NCBI RefSeq assembly: GCF_035994945.1
Contig: NZ_CP108677.1
Coordinates: forward strand, 5,146,001 to 5,210,000
Source: Streptomyces sp. NBC_01216
GTDB lineage: Bacteria > Actinomycetota > Actinomycetes > Streptomycetales > Streptomycetaceae
DNA: 64,000 bases
Reading direction: 5' to 3'
Part shown: one piece after another, positions 16,190-23,690 of the stretch
How the letters are laid out: each line of letters begins with the position of its first letter
Numbering within the stretch: position 1 is the first letter of the stretch
Program-made: the position numbers and the translations under genes
The notes under the pieces: generated by a model
What the model was told of the DNA's origin: nothing
Seen by the model: only the letters and a program-made list of their open reading frames with translations
The model's database searches: none

Positions 16190-16600
16190 CGGCCTCCGAG
16201 GTCGGCATTGCCAGAGCCCCGTACCCATGACCACCATCGTCCTCATGATCACCATGCTGAAGAGCCGGGCCGACGGCCTCTGGTTCACGGCAGGCCAGGC
16301 TCTGTCCCTACCGTACTTGTCATCGTGATCGTGTTGGCTGGCTTTGGTGCGGACGCCTCCGGTGACGATCAGCCCGCCACCTGATCGCTCTGGCTCAGAC
16401 TGGACCTCAGGGTGGTCTTCCGTCTCGTGGCCCGCCAGGGAAGGCCAGGAGAGCGAACCCGCCTGGCTGGATGAAGGTCATCGACCGCTTCGCCCCGGCC
16501 AGGCCCGTCGGCCTCACCGCCGCCCTGGCTTTCGTAATCCCGAAAACCTCGTCCTGGCCATCGGTGCCGCCGCTCCAATAGCCTCTAACACCACGTCTGC
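16190..16600 (+). pseudogene. Sap/GAP-family (sulfolipid-1-addressing-like) membrane protein, frameshifted
   Basis: Three separate frames give consecutive pieces of one family. From 16212: Q-S-P-V-P-M-T-T-I-V-L-M-I-T-M-L-K-S-R-A-D-G, the first TM with its S-P-V-P motif. From about 16468: W-M-K-V-I-D-R-F-A-P-A-R-P-V-G-L-T-A-A-L-A-F-V. Then, one frame over, N-L-V-L-A-I-G-A-A-A-P-I-A. Intact members are about 220-residue multi-pass proteins with exactly these segments in this order. At least two frameshifts and an internal gap separate them, so the gene is dead. It lies just left of repeat B. Confidence 0.7.
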
Positions 16601-16819
16601 CGACAGCAGGACCGTTCGGTGGCCGTTCGTTCTCAGGCGCCTGAGCCTCTGCTTCCTGCATGGGGAGGTGTAGGTGAGGGGGCGGAGGCGGAAGGCTATC
16701 GCGCTACAGAACGTAACTGGCGACTGTTGGCGAAGACGGGGCATGGGGATGGGAACTCAGACAGCAACGTTGCTGTGATCCGGGGCGACAGCGTGGGGAG
16801 CAAGTCCTGGAAGGGGGCC

Positions 16820-17176
16820 GGTGTGGCGAACGCCTAACGGCCGCCGACCGAGCGGGATCGAAGGGGGATGCAGGCGGATGGAATCGGATGTATATGTCCG
16901 ACCCTTCGGCATCGTCGCAGGTGAGACGCGTCACTGAAATGGGTTCGAGTCCCACCCGCCCCACCCTAGAAAAACGTTCTGACCTGCGAAAACGCCCCTG
17001 GAGGGGTGATTCCGCGTGCAGCGGTCGCCTTCATTGGTGCGGCGAAATGGGCGTCGCTGACCCGCCTCGATGGCTCCACGCCTTCTTGACCTGGGGTTTT
17101 GGGTGGAGCGTGAGTGTGAAGCCTTATCGAGGATCCCACGCCGATCCCACGGCTCCTGTGTGTGACACGCCGCACA
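16820..17176 (+). repeat. Direct repeat copy B with tRNA 3'-end-like core
   Basis: Second copy, same orientation as A and 10.56 kb to its right. It shares the T-arm/acceptor-like core and the downstream block beginning CTAGAAAAACGTTCTGACCT, plus patchy similarity to the conserved end CTCCTG(T/C)GTGTGAC(A/G)CGCCGCACA. With copy A it brackets the HicAB, NLR, CBASS and DAC genes, as attL and attR would bracket an integrated element. Confidence 0.75.
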
Positions 17177-17208
17177 CTGCGCCGAATATCCGCGCCTTCG
17201 TCGGTGCC

Positions 17209-17469
17209 TCATCGACCAGGTGGTCGGAGGCGTGTCGACGGGGTGGGTTCTGGGGTCGGTAGCCGCGGCCGCTCGGGAGGGTCTCTGTTTCCGTTGAGTG
17301 CTGCGAGGTTGATCCCGTTCTCCAGTGCGTACGCGTTGTTCGCATGGATCGGGTTGGCCTTCGCCCGCTCTTCGGAGAGCGTGCGCAGCTGGTTCTCGCG
17401 GTGCTCGAATGTCTGGGTGCTCTGCATCCCGGAGCCCTCGGGGCAGGTGCCGTCCGGGCGAGAGTCCAC
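17209..17469 (-). CDS. Hypothetical protein or C-terminal gene remnant
   Basis: An 86-codon frame starting at GTG 17469 reads convincing soluble-protein sequence, S-T-Q-T-F-E-H-R-E-N-Q-L-R-T-L-S-E-E-R-A-K-A-N-P and N-N-A-Y-A-L-E-N-G-I-N-L-A-A-L-N, followed by a Pro-rich tail. It has no ribosome binding site at the GTG and could be the surviving end of a larger gene. It lies between repeat B and the lipoprotein gene, same strand as the latter. I do not recognise the family. Confidence 0.4.
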   Translation of the reverse strand: MDSRPDGTCPEGSGMQSTQTFEHRENQLRTLSEERAKANPIHANNAYALENGINLAALNGNRDPPERPRLPTPEPTPSTRLRPPGR

Positions 17470-17503
17470 CCGGACGGCATCGGTGCCATGGCGTACGGGG
17501 GTT

Positions 17504-18046
17504 TCAGCCCGCGCAGCCCAGTGACTTCTGGACGGCGGGAAGGTAGGTCCCGATGAACCGCGAGAGGTCCTCCCGCCGCTGCGGCACGTCCTCGGGGAGA
17601 TCGCCCGGGACGTGGGCCTCGACGACCACCTTCCGGTCCTCCCCCTGGCGGCGGCAGTGGTCTGCCGCGAGTGCCCCGCTGTCCGCCACGCGGCCCTGGT
17701 CGCCGACGTCGATCGCGGCGGGGTGGCCGTACCGGTCCAGCTCCCGACGTCGTACCTGTACCGGGTCGGTGTCGGACGGGACGAGATCAGCCTTCAGATA
17801 CAGCGCCGGCTTCTTGTCGACGGAGACCTTGCAGACCGAGCTGCCCCCGCCCAGGTCCACCGGCTCGGCGCCCAGCCGCTCGCCGGAGGGCAGCAGCGGA
17901 CGAAGGGCGTCCGTGCCGACGGAGATCCCGCACACCTGGTCGGGCATGGCGTACGACGAGGGCTGGGAGCATCCGGCGGCGGTGAGCAGGGCGAGACCGG
18001 CCGCGGCGAGCGTGCCACGCCGCCCCTTCGGGAGTCGGAGAGTCAT
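17504..18046 (-). CDS. Secreted lipoprotein of unknown function
   Basis: A 180-residue protein with a classical lipoprotein signal: basic start M-T-L-R-L-P-K-G-R-R, hydrophobic core L-A-A-A-G-L-A-L-L, and lipobox L-T-A-A-G-C. The mature part has two further cysteine pairs and a D-x-G-G-G-S-S-V-C-K-V-S-V-D segment common in Streptomyces secreted proteins, and ends K-S-L-G-C-A-G. ATG at 18046 overlaps the stop of the preceding small gene (TGATG), indicating translational coupling to it in its intact form. Codon use is normal and the frame undamaged although its neighbours on both sides are broken. Confidence 0.75.
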   Translation of the reverse strand: MTLRLPKGRRGTLAAAGLALLTAAGCSQPSSYAMPDQVCGISVGTDALRPLLPSGERLGAEPVDLGGGSSVCKVSVDKKPALYLKADLVPSDTDPVQVRRRELDRYGHPAAIDVGDQGRVADSGALAADHCRRQGEDRKVVVEAHVPGDLPEDVPQRREDLSRFIGTYLPAVQKSLGCAG

Positions 18047-18436
18047 CACCTGCCCGCCAGTCCGGATGCCCGATGGTTGCCGTCGAACGCCGCGCCGTTG
18101 ATCTCGCCGGTGATCGTGTACCTGTTCTGGCCCTTGTGCTCGGGGCAGGATCCTCTGCACCTGATCGCGCAGGGCGGTGGCGTCCGCGGGGCTGTGCTCC
18201 GGCACTTCGTGGCCCTTGGCGGCCCGGTCGGGGTGGATGTTCATGGTGACGGTGAATCCACCGTTCCCGGTCTCCACCACGGTCAGGTTCCGGGTCAGGC
18301 CCTGCTCGACCTTCAATGTTCCGAACTGCTGTGATCCGCCACCTCCCCCTCCGCCGTCCAGTTGGTTGAGGCGCGTTGCCGTCTGCTGCTCGCTCGCCGA
18401 AGTCTTGGTACCGGCCCATTCGTCGTCGAACGACAC
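18046..18436 (-). pseudogene. Frameshifted small gene (WXG100-like N-terminus)
   Basis: Starts M-S-F-D-D-E-W-A-G-T-K-T-S-A-S-E, which resembles the first residues of Streptomyces ESX/WXG100-associated small proteins, then a poly-Gly stretch. The first frame reads sensible sequence as far as A-T-A-L-R-D-Q-V-Q-R-I. The next sensible sequence, C-P-E-H-K-G-Q-N-R-Y-T-I-T-G-E-I-N-G-A-A-F-D-G-N, is in another frame and ends at a TGA overlapping the lipoprotein ATG. One small indel near 18145 explains this; it could be genuine decay or a sequencing error. Confidence 0.6.
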
Positions 18437-18713
18437 AAGATCCCCGTGTGATGTCGCGTTCTGACATGTTTGCGATCGTGAGTGCGATTCGCCTTAGTCC
18501 CGTCGGCGGAACGGTTGAAGATCCGGGCGGTGATTCCGCGTCGCTCGACGTGATGGCCGTTCATGGGCCTGGCCGACGTCGAGGCGCCCGCGGGTGCCGG
18601 CCGGCGAGCAACGCTTGGGGTAGGCGGACGCCGTACCGATCCGATCACCGGGACTGTTCCGATGGTCTGCGGCTCGGACGGAGGGCTGCCGGCTTGAGCC
18701 ACGGGAGACGGCG

Positions 18714-18865
18714 ATGAACGGGCCGGTGCGGATCGGCCGGTTCGGATCGGACGGGTGCTCGGCGTGCCCCTGCTCGTTCACTGGACGGTGCCCCTGCTCG
18801 TGGTGATCTTCGGATACAGCCTGGGAAGCCGGACGGTCCCCGTCTGGCTTCCGGGCCGGCCGTGC
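18714..18865 (+). pseudogene. Site-2 protease (M50) N-terminal fragment
   Basis: ATG 18714 reads M-N-G-P-V-R-I-G-R-F, and after a one-base shift L-G-V-P-L-L-V-H-W-T-V-P-L-L-V-V-I-F-G-Y-S-L-G. The R-I-G-R ... L-G-V-P-L-x-V-H-W-T/S start is diagnostic of the N-terminal TM of Streptomyces M50 site-2 proteases. The HEXXH-bearing remainder is absent; a Uma2 gene follows directly. A dead fragment. Confidence 0.55.
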
Positions 18866-18896
18866 GCGGCCTGCAGGCGACGGGAAGGAGCCGCTG

Positions 18897-19596
18897 ATGA
18901 GCGTCGAGGCGATCATGCACACCGAGTTCCCCCGAGGGATACACGGTCTTCTTCGGTGCCGACGGGAAGGTGATCATGACCCCGCGGAGCTTGGAGCATT
19001 CCACCACGATCAAGTCGTTGCAGTACGACACGATCGTGTCGCTCGGGCGCCACGCGAAGACCATCTCGGACGTCTATCTCGACTTCCCGGCGGACGAGAA
19101 CTCCGCCCCCGACCTCGCGATCCTGCGCGAGGACTCCCAGAGGGTGGGCAAGCGCTACAGCTTCGAGGACGTCCTGCTGATCGCTGAGGTGGTGTCCGTC
19201 TCCTCCGCACGCAAGGACTACGACGACTGCACCGCCAAGTACGGCCGCTACGGCATCCCCGTCTACCTGGTGGTCGACCCGTACGCGGCGGAGGTCGTCG
19301 TCCACACCCAGTCCACCGGAACCGACTACATCGCGGCGCACACCCACAAGTACGGCACCGGCAAACTCCCCATCGACCTGGCCGACGGTCGGACCTTCAC
19401 CCTCGACCTGGACGAGCTGCCCCGACCCGACCCGACCCGACCCGACCCGAACCGGAGACCGGCGCCCGCTGACGGGCCCGCCGCCGGCGGCCGGGAACGA
19501 GCCGACGTCTCGGCGGCAGATGCATTACGTAGCGTGACCGCCCGCCGAATACACCTGGCGGGTGCGTGGACGGCCTACAGCAGACCCACAGAGTGA
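18897..19596 (+). pseudogene. Uma2-family (DUF820) PD-(D/E)XK nuclease, single frameshift
   Basis: ATG 18897 with GGAAGGAG upstream starts M-S-V-E-A-I-M-H-T-E-F-P. After a run of five C at 18929-18933 the correct continuation E-G-Y-T-V-F-F-G-A-D-G-K-V-I-M-T-P-R-S lies in another frame, so one extra C explains the break. The rest is a complete Uma2 domain: P-D-L-A-I-L-R-E-D, E-V-V-S-V-S-S-A-R-K-D-Y-D-D-C-T-A-K-Y and G-I-P-V-Y-L-V-V-D-P-Y. The C-terminus runs into a CCCGA tandem repeat (about 19427-19454) and then into repeat C before the stop. Either a recent pseudogene or a sequencing error in the C run. Confidence 0.75.
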
Positions 19597-19660
19597 TGGC
19601 GAGCCGCAGGGGGTGGAGTTCGACCCGAGATCCGTGGGCGCGGGGGAGCGCGGCGACAGC

Positions 19661-19808
19661 GGTGCGGCGAACGCTGCACGGCGGTCGTCGATCGAGCGGG
19701 ATCGAAGGGCGACACAGCCGGATGGAATCGGATGGATATGTCCGGCCCTTTTGCGTCGTCGCAGGTGAGACGCGTCACCGAAAGGGGTTCGAGTCCCCCC
19801 GCCCCACC
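19661..19808 (+). repeat. Direct repeat copy C with tRNA 3'-end-like core
   Basis: Third copy. It shares the two upstream hairpins and the core through CCGCCCCACC, then diverges (GCGGCCCGTGG instead of CTAGAAAAAC). In the T-arm the outer pair is G-C here but T-A in copies A and B, a compensatory change that supports a paired structure. The absence of the A/B downstream block suggests this copy carries the original chromosomal flank. Confidence 0.7.
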
Positions 19809-20012
19809 GCGGCCCGTGGCAGCAGGAAGGATTCGTCTGTGGCCACGGGCTTCTTCCCGCCTGCGGTGTACTCTCCGCGGCCGGCGGTGTCGTAGCGACA
19901 TGCCGTGATCACCCGGATGCCGACGCGGTGCTTCCTTCGGGTGAGGTTCCCGTCGCGTGTCCAGGGGTCGGGTCCGGGTCCCGCGGGGTCCATGGACCCC
20001 GCCCCTCGGCCG

Positions 20013-20519
20013 TCACGCCTCCACGACGGTCAGGTGGTAGACCGTGTCGACCCAGAAGCCGTTCGTGGCGCGGCCCTTGATCTCGAGGACGTACCCGCCC
20101 GGGAGTAGGGGGTCGAGTCCGGCCCAGAGGCCCCAGGCGATGTGCGTGCGCAGGCCCACGGGGAAGAAGGGCGAGGTGAACTCGCGCACGGGGAGCGGGA
20201 TGCCGTTCAGATGGGCGCTCGCCTCCACCGCGGTGAGCCTGAGCGGCGTGCGTGAGTAGTGCTTGGTGTGCTGGATGTTGAGCACCGGGAGGAAGAGCGG
20301 GCGGTCGGCGGGGACTTCGCAGTGCCGGACCACGTGGCCGCCGTACGTGCCGGCGAGGAACCAGAGGTCGTCAGGCTGTCGCCAGGCCGCGTGTTCGCCG
20401 GTCCTGTCGGCGACCGGACTGCGGTCTTCCGGGGCCGAGAGGGCCCACTGCCACCAGCGCGCCGCCAGGACGCCCCCTTCCCGGTCGGTGATCTGCCAGG
20501 TGCCCGTGCTCGATGACAT
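20013..20519 (-). CDS. Conserved hypothetical protein
   Basis: A 168-residue soluble protein: G-T-W-Q-I-T-D-R-E-G-G-V-L-A-A-R-W-W-Q-W-A-L-S near the start, then a central P-L-F-L-P-V-L-N-I-Q-H segment, a hydrophobic H-I-A-W-G-L-W-A-G-L-D-P-L-L-P-G-G-Y stretch and a final beta-rich V-D-T-V-Y-H-L-T-V-V-E-A. No signal peptide or TM helix. I do not recognise the family. ATG 20519 is preferred; a GTG three codons upstream sits too close to the GGGGG ribosome-binding sequence. Confidence 0.6.
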   Translation of the reverse strand: MSSSTGTWQITDREGGVLAARWWQWALSAPEDRSPVADRTGEHAAWRQPDDLWFLAGTYGGHVVRHCEVPADRPLFLPVLNIQHTKHYSRTPLRLTAVEASAHLNGIPLPVREFTSPFFPVGLRTHIAWGLWAGLDPLLPGGYVLEIKGRATNGFWVDTVYHLTVVEA

Positions 20520-20704
20520 GGTGCTCACGCCCCCACTTCGCTTGATCCCTGACGGCACCCTATGAGGTCCGGGCCGGGGCGGGCCGCGCGGGATGCGGAA
20601 CGGGGGGCGTGGGTGGTGCCCGCGCCGACGCCCCTCGTGGCGAAAGCGCACAAGGGGCGTTGAGCCGGGCATCGCGGGGCCCGGCCAAACGGGCCTGCCG
20701 GGGC

Positions 20705-21121
20705 TTACTCGACGACGAGGTCGACCTTGATGTTGCCGCGGGTGGCCTTCGAGTACGGGCAGAAGGCGTGGGTCTTCTCCAGGAGGGAGGCGCCCGCCTC
20801 GCCCTGGAGGTGGTCGGGGAACTCGGCGCGCATGATGACCGCGAGGCCGAAGCCGCCGTCCGTCGCGTCCTTGCCGATGGAGACCTCGGCGGTGATCGAG
20901 GCGTCGGAGATGTCGATCTTCTCCTGGCGGGCGACCAGGTTCATCGCGCTGGCGAAGCAGGCCGCGTAGCCGGCGGCGAAGAGCTGCTCGGGGTTGGTCC
21001 CCTGGCCGTTGCCGCCGAGGGCCACGGGGTGGGCGAGAGGGAGGTCGATGTGGCCGTCGGAGCTGACGGTGCGGCCCTCGCGGCCGTTGGCGCTGGCGAC
21101 TGCCGTGTAGATCGCGTCCAT
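20705..21121 (-). CDS. ohr: Organic hydroperoxide resistance protein
   Basis: A 138-residue OsmC/Ohr protein. The two catalytic cysteines are Cys55 in F-A-A-G-Y-A-A-C-F and Cys121 in F-C-P-Y-S-K-A-T-R-G-N, and G-T-N-P-E-Q-L-F-A-A-G-Y matches the family. It reduces organic peroxides with lipoylated or low-molecular-weight thiol partners in the cytosol. It diverges from a MarR-type OhrR gene across a perfect 30-bp palindrome, the classic peroxide-sensing arrangement. A second paralogue lies at 32905. Confidence 0.93.
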   Translation of the reverse strand: MDAIYTAVASANGREGRTVSSDGHIDLPLAHPVALGGNGQGTNPEQLFAAGYAACFASAMNLVARQEKIDISDASITAEVSIGKDATDGGFGLAVIMRAEFPDHLQGEAGASLLEKTHAFCPYSKATRGNIKVDLVVE

Positions 21122-21207
21122 GGGTGTCTTCCGATCCTCTCCGAGGGGTGGTGTGCGGGCGCGCCGCTCGAGCCGTGTGCTTCCGCGGTGCCTCCATATT
21201 TGTAGCG

Positions 21208-21237
21208 CGCGATTTAGTTGTGCACAACTAAATCGCG
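21208..21237. promoter_or_regulatory. OhrR operator, perfect 30-bp palindrome
   Basis: Arms CGCGATTTAGTTGTG (21208-21222) and CACAACTAAATCGCG (21223-21237) are exact reverse complements with no spacer. The site lies 86 bases from the ohr start and 31 from the chosen ohrR start, so one bound OhrR dimer, or two, can repress both genes. The A/T-rich TTTAGTTGTG inner element resembles OhrR boxes of other actinomycetes. Confidence 0.85.
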
Positions 21238-21268
21238 TGTGACGGTCGTCTCCCGTACCCTGGAACCC

Positions 21269-21742
21269 ATGGACGGACCCACGGACGAGGACTTCCTCCG
21301 GCTCGACAACCAGATCTGCTTCTCGCTGCACGCCGCCACCCGCGCGTTCAACGGCGTCTATCGCGGTGCGCTCAAGGGGCTCGGCCTCACCTACCCCCAG
21401 TACCTGGTGATGCTCGTCCTCTGGGAGCACGGCGAGCTGCCCGTCAAGGGCATCGGTGAGCGCGTCCGGCTGGACTCCGGGACCCTGTCCCCGCTGCTCA
21501 AGCGGCTTGAGGCGGCCGGGTACGTGGAACGACGCCGCAGCCCCGCCGACGAGCGGTCCGTCACCGTGCGGGTCACCGAGGCCGGCTCCGGACTGCGCGG
21601 GAAGGCACTCGGCGTGCCCCGGAGCATCGCCGCCGCGACCGGCCTCGACCTGGCCGGGATCGTCGAGCTGCGGGACCGGCTCGACGCGCTGACCGTCCGG
21701 CTCGACAGTGTCGACCCGGACGGCCTGAACGACTGCCCCTGA
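21269..21742 (+). CDS. ohrR: MarR-family peroxide sensor OhrR
   Basis: A 157-residue MarR protein. Cys17 in N-Q-I-C-F-S-L is the conserved sensing cysteine of OhrR, oxidised by organic peroxides to release DNA. The winged helix follows: L-T-Y-P-Q-Y-L-V-M-L-V-L-W-E, G-E-R-V-R-L-D-S-G-T-L-S-P-L-L-K-R-L-E and the wing R-R-S-P-A-D-E-R-S-V-T-V. ATG 21269 gives the usual 10-residue lead; a longer frame would begin inside the palindrome. Confidence 0.9.
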   Translation: MDGPTDEDFLRLDNQICFSLHAATRAFNGVYRGALKGLGLTYPQYLVMLVLWEHGELPVKGIGERVRLDSGTLSPLLKRLEAAGYVERRRSPADERSVTVRVTEAGSGLRGKALGVPRSIAAATGLDLAGIVELRDRLDALTVRLDSVDPDGLNDCP

Positions 21743-21890
21743 CCCACCGGGCGGGGTGGGGCGCCGAGAGCCCGTGATCCCCGGCCCCCGCCCCGCCCTG
21801 TCGCGCCCCCGCCCGCCGCACCGAACCCGGCCCTCCTCACCTCACCGAAATGTAAGGAGCCGAGTTGCCTCACGCTCCTATACTCACCGC

Positions 21891-22349
21891 ATGCCCGACA
21901 TCACCATCCGGCGCGCCACAGCCGACGACTCCCCGTACCTGACCCGGCTCGTCCGGAAGTCCGGCGCCTACCGGGGCGACTACGCCGACATGGTCGACGG
22001 GTACCAGGTGGGCGGTACGTACATCGAGCACCACCTCGTGTACGTCGCCGCCGACGGCCAGGGACGGGTGCTCGGCTTCTACGCGCTCCTCGTCGAGGAG
22101 GCCGAACTCGACCTCGCGTTCGTCGCCGACCACGCCCAGGGTCTCGGCATCGGCCGGACGCTCATCGAGCACATGCTCCGCGAAGGGCGCGCCGTCGGCC
22201 TCGACTCCATACGGGTCGTGGCCCACCCGCCCTCCGAAGAGTTCTACCTGCGCACCGGCGCCCGCCGTGTCGGGATCGTCCGACCCGCCGGACGGATCCA
22301 CTGGGCCCGTCCCGAACTCCGCTACGACGTCGAGGCCGACGCCGCGTGA
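21891..22349 (+). CDS. GNAT-family N-acetyltransferase
   Basis: A 152-residue GNAT protein: I-T-I-R-R-A-T-A-D-D at the start, a central E-L-D-L-A-F-V strand, then the acetyl-CoA-binding motif Q-G-L-G-I-G-R-T-L-I-E-H (Q-x-x-G-x-G/A), and R-V-V-A-H-P-P-S-E-E-F-Y-L-R-T-G-A-R-R-V-G at the C-terminus. Substrate unknown. A TATACT at 21879-21884 six bases before the ATG, with no Shine-Dalgarno sequence, suggests a leaderless transcript. The stop overlaps the GTG of the following MFS gene (GTGA). Confidence 0.88.
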   Translation: MPDITIRRATADDSPYLTRLVRKSGAYRGDYADMVDGYQVGGTYIEHHLVYVAADGQGRVLGFYALLVEEAELDLAFVADHAQGLGIGRTLIEHMLREGRAVGLDSIRVVAHPPSEEFYLRTGARRVGIVRPAGRIHWARPELRYDVEADAA

Positions 22350-23647
22350 GCACCACCAAGGGACCCCCGGACACGCCGGACGCCCCGGACACCCGGGCCC
22401 GCGGCGAAGCCGCGCGGACGGACCGCCGGGTCCTCGCGGACCTCACCCCGCTCCGGACCTCCGCGCACTACCGCCGCCTGTGGTTCGGCAACACCGTCTC
22501 CTGGGTCGGCCAGGGCATGACCGCGCTCGCGGTGTCACTCCAGGTGTACGAGATCACCCGCTCGCCGTTCTCCGTCGGCCTGGTGGGCCTCTTCTCGCTC
22601 GTGCCGCTGATCGTCTTCGGCCTCTACGGAGGGGCGATCGCCGACACCGTCGACCGCCGCGCACTCGGACTGGCCAGCGCGACCGGCTCCGCCGTGCTCT
22701 CCGGGGCCCTCGCCGCCGCCGCGTTCGCCGGCTTCCACCACGTCTGGTTCCTGTACGCGATCGTCGCCCTGCAGTCGGTCTGCGCGGCCCTCAACTCGCC
22801 CGCCCGCACCGCGATGATCCCGCGCCTGCTCCCGCCCGGGCAGCTGCGCGCCGCGAACGCGCTCAACTCCATGACCATGACCTTCGGCACGCTCGTCGGG
22901 CCCAGCCTGGGCGGCCTCCTCGTCGGCATCGGAGGATTCCAGACCGCCTACCTGATCGATGCCCTCGCCTTCTCCGCCGCCCTGTACGCGATGTGGCGGC
23001 TGCCGTCCATGCTGCCCGAACGGACCGGCGCCAAGCGCGCCTCCGTCCTCGACGGGCTGCGGTTCCTCGCCACCCGCCCCACCCTCGGCCTGACCTTCCT
23101 CTCGGACTTCTGCGCGATGATCCTGGCCCATCCGAGAGCGCTCTTCCCGGTCGTCGCCGTGCTCTGGTACGACGGGGACGCGCGCACCACGGGCCTGCTC
23201 GTCGCCGCCCCGGCGGTCGGGGCGCTGCTCGGCGGGGTGCTGTCCGGCTGGCAGGGCCGCATCCGCCACCACGGGCAGGCGATCCTCCTCGCTGTGGCCT
23301 GCTGGGGGACCGCGATCGCCGCCTTCGGGCTCACCCGAGACCTCCGGCTCGGCCTGCTCCTTCTCGCCCTCGCCGGGTACTCCGACACCGTCTCCATGAT
23401 CTTCCGCAACACGATGATGCAGATCGCGGTTCCGGACGAGATGCGCGGCCGGCTCCAGGGCGTCTTCATCGTGGTCGTCGCGGGCGGTCCGCGCCTCGGC
23501 GACTTCCTGGCGGGCTCGGTAGCCGGCCTCACCTCGCCGACGGTCGCGATCACCGGTGGCGGCGTGGCCTGCGTCCTGGCGGTCGGCCTCCTCGCCCTCC
23601 GCGGCCACGGTCTGCGCCGCTACGACTCCCTGAACCCCACACCGTGA
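22346..23647 (+). CDS. MFS transporter (EntS/MFS_3 type)
   Basis: A 433-residue protein of 12 hydrophobic segments, starting F-R-x-L-W-F-G-N-T-V-S-W-V-G-Q-G-M-T-A-L-A-V, the usual opening of MFS_3 exporters, with R-T-A-M-I-P-R-L-L-P in the central loop and an E-M-R-G-R-L-Q-G-V motif after TM10. Such proteins export siderophores or drugs. Its GTG overlaps the GNAT stop by four bases, so acetyltransferase and exporter are co-translated, possibly as a small detoxification pair (inference). Confidence 0.88.
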   Translation: MSTTKGPPDTPDAPDTRARGEAARTDRRVLADLTPLRTSAHYRRLWFGNTVSWVGQGMTALAVSLQVYEITRSPFSVGLVGLFSLVPLIVFGLYGGAIADTVDRRALGLASATGSAVLSGALAAAAFAGFHHVWFLYAIVALQSVCAALNSPARTAMIPRLLPPGQLRAANALNSMTMTFGTLVGPSLGGLLVGIGGFQTAYLIDALAFSAALYAMWRLPSMLPERTGAKRASVLDGLRFLATRPTLGLTFLSDFCAMILAHPRALFPVVAVLWYDGDARTTGLLVAAPAVGALLGGVLSGWQGRIRHHGQAILLAVACWGTAIAAFGLTRDLRLGLLLLALAGYSDTVSMIFRNTMMQIAVPDEMRGRLQGVFIVVVAGGPRLGDFLAGSVAGLTSPTVAITGGGVACVLAVGLLALRGHGLRRYDSLNPTP

Positions 23648-23690
23648 TCCCCGGCCCCTCCGGGACCGCGTCCGGGCCGCCCGCGCGCCG

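Noticed and set aside
15906..16328. 140-codon plus-strand frame upstream of the Sap-like pseudogene
   Set aside because: Only its last third resembles a protein family, and that part belongs to the frameshifted Sap gene.
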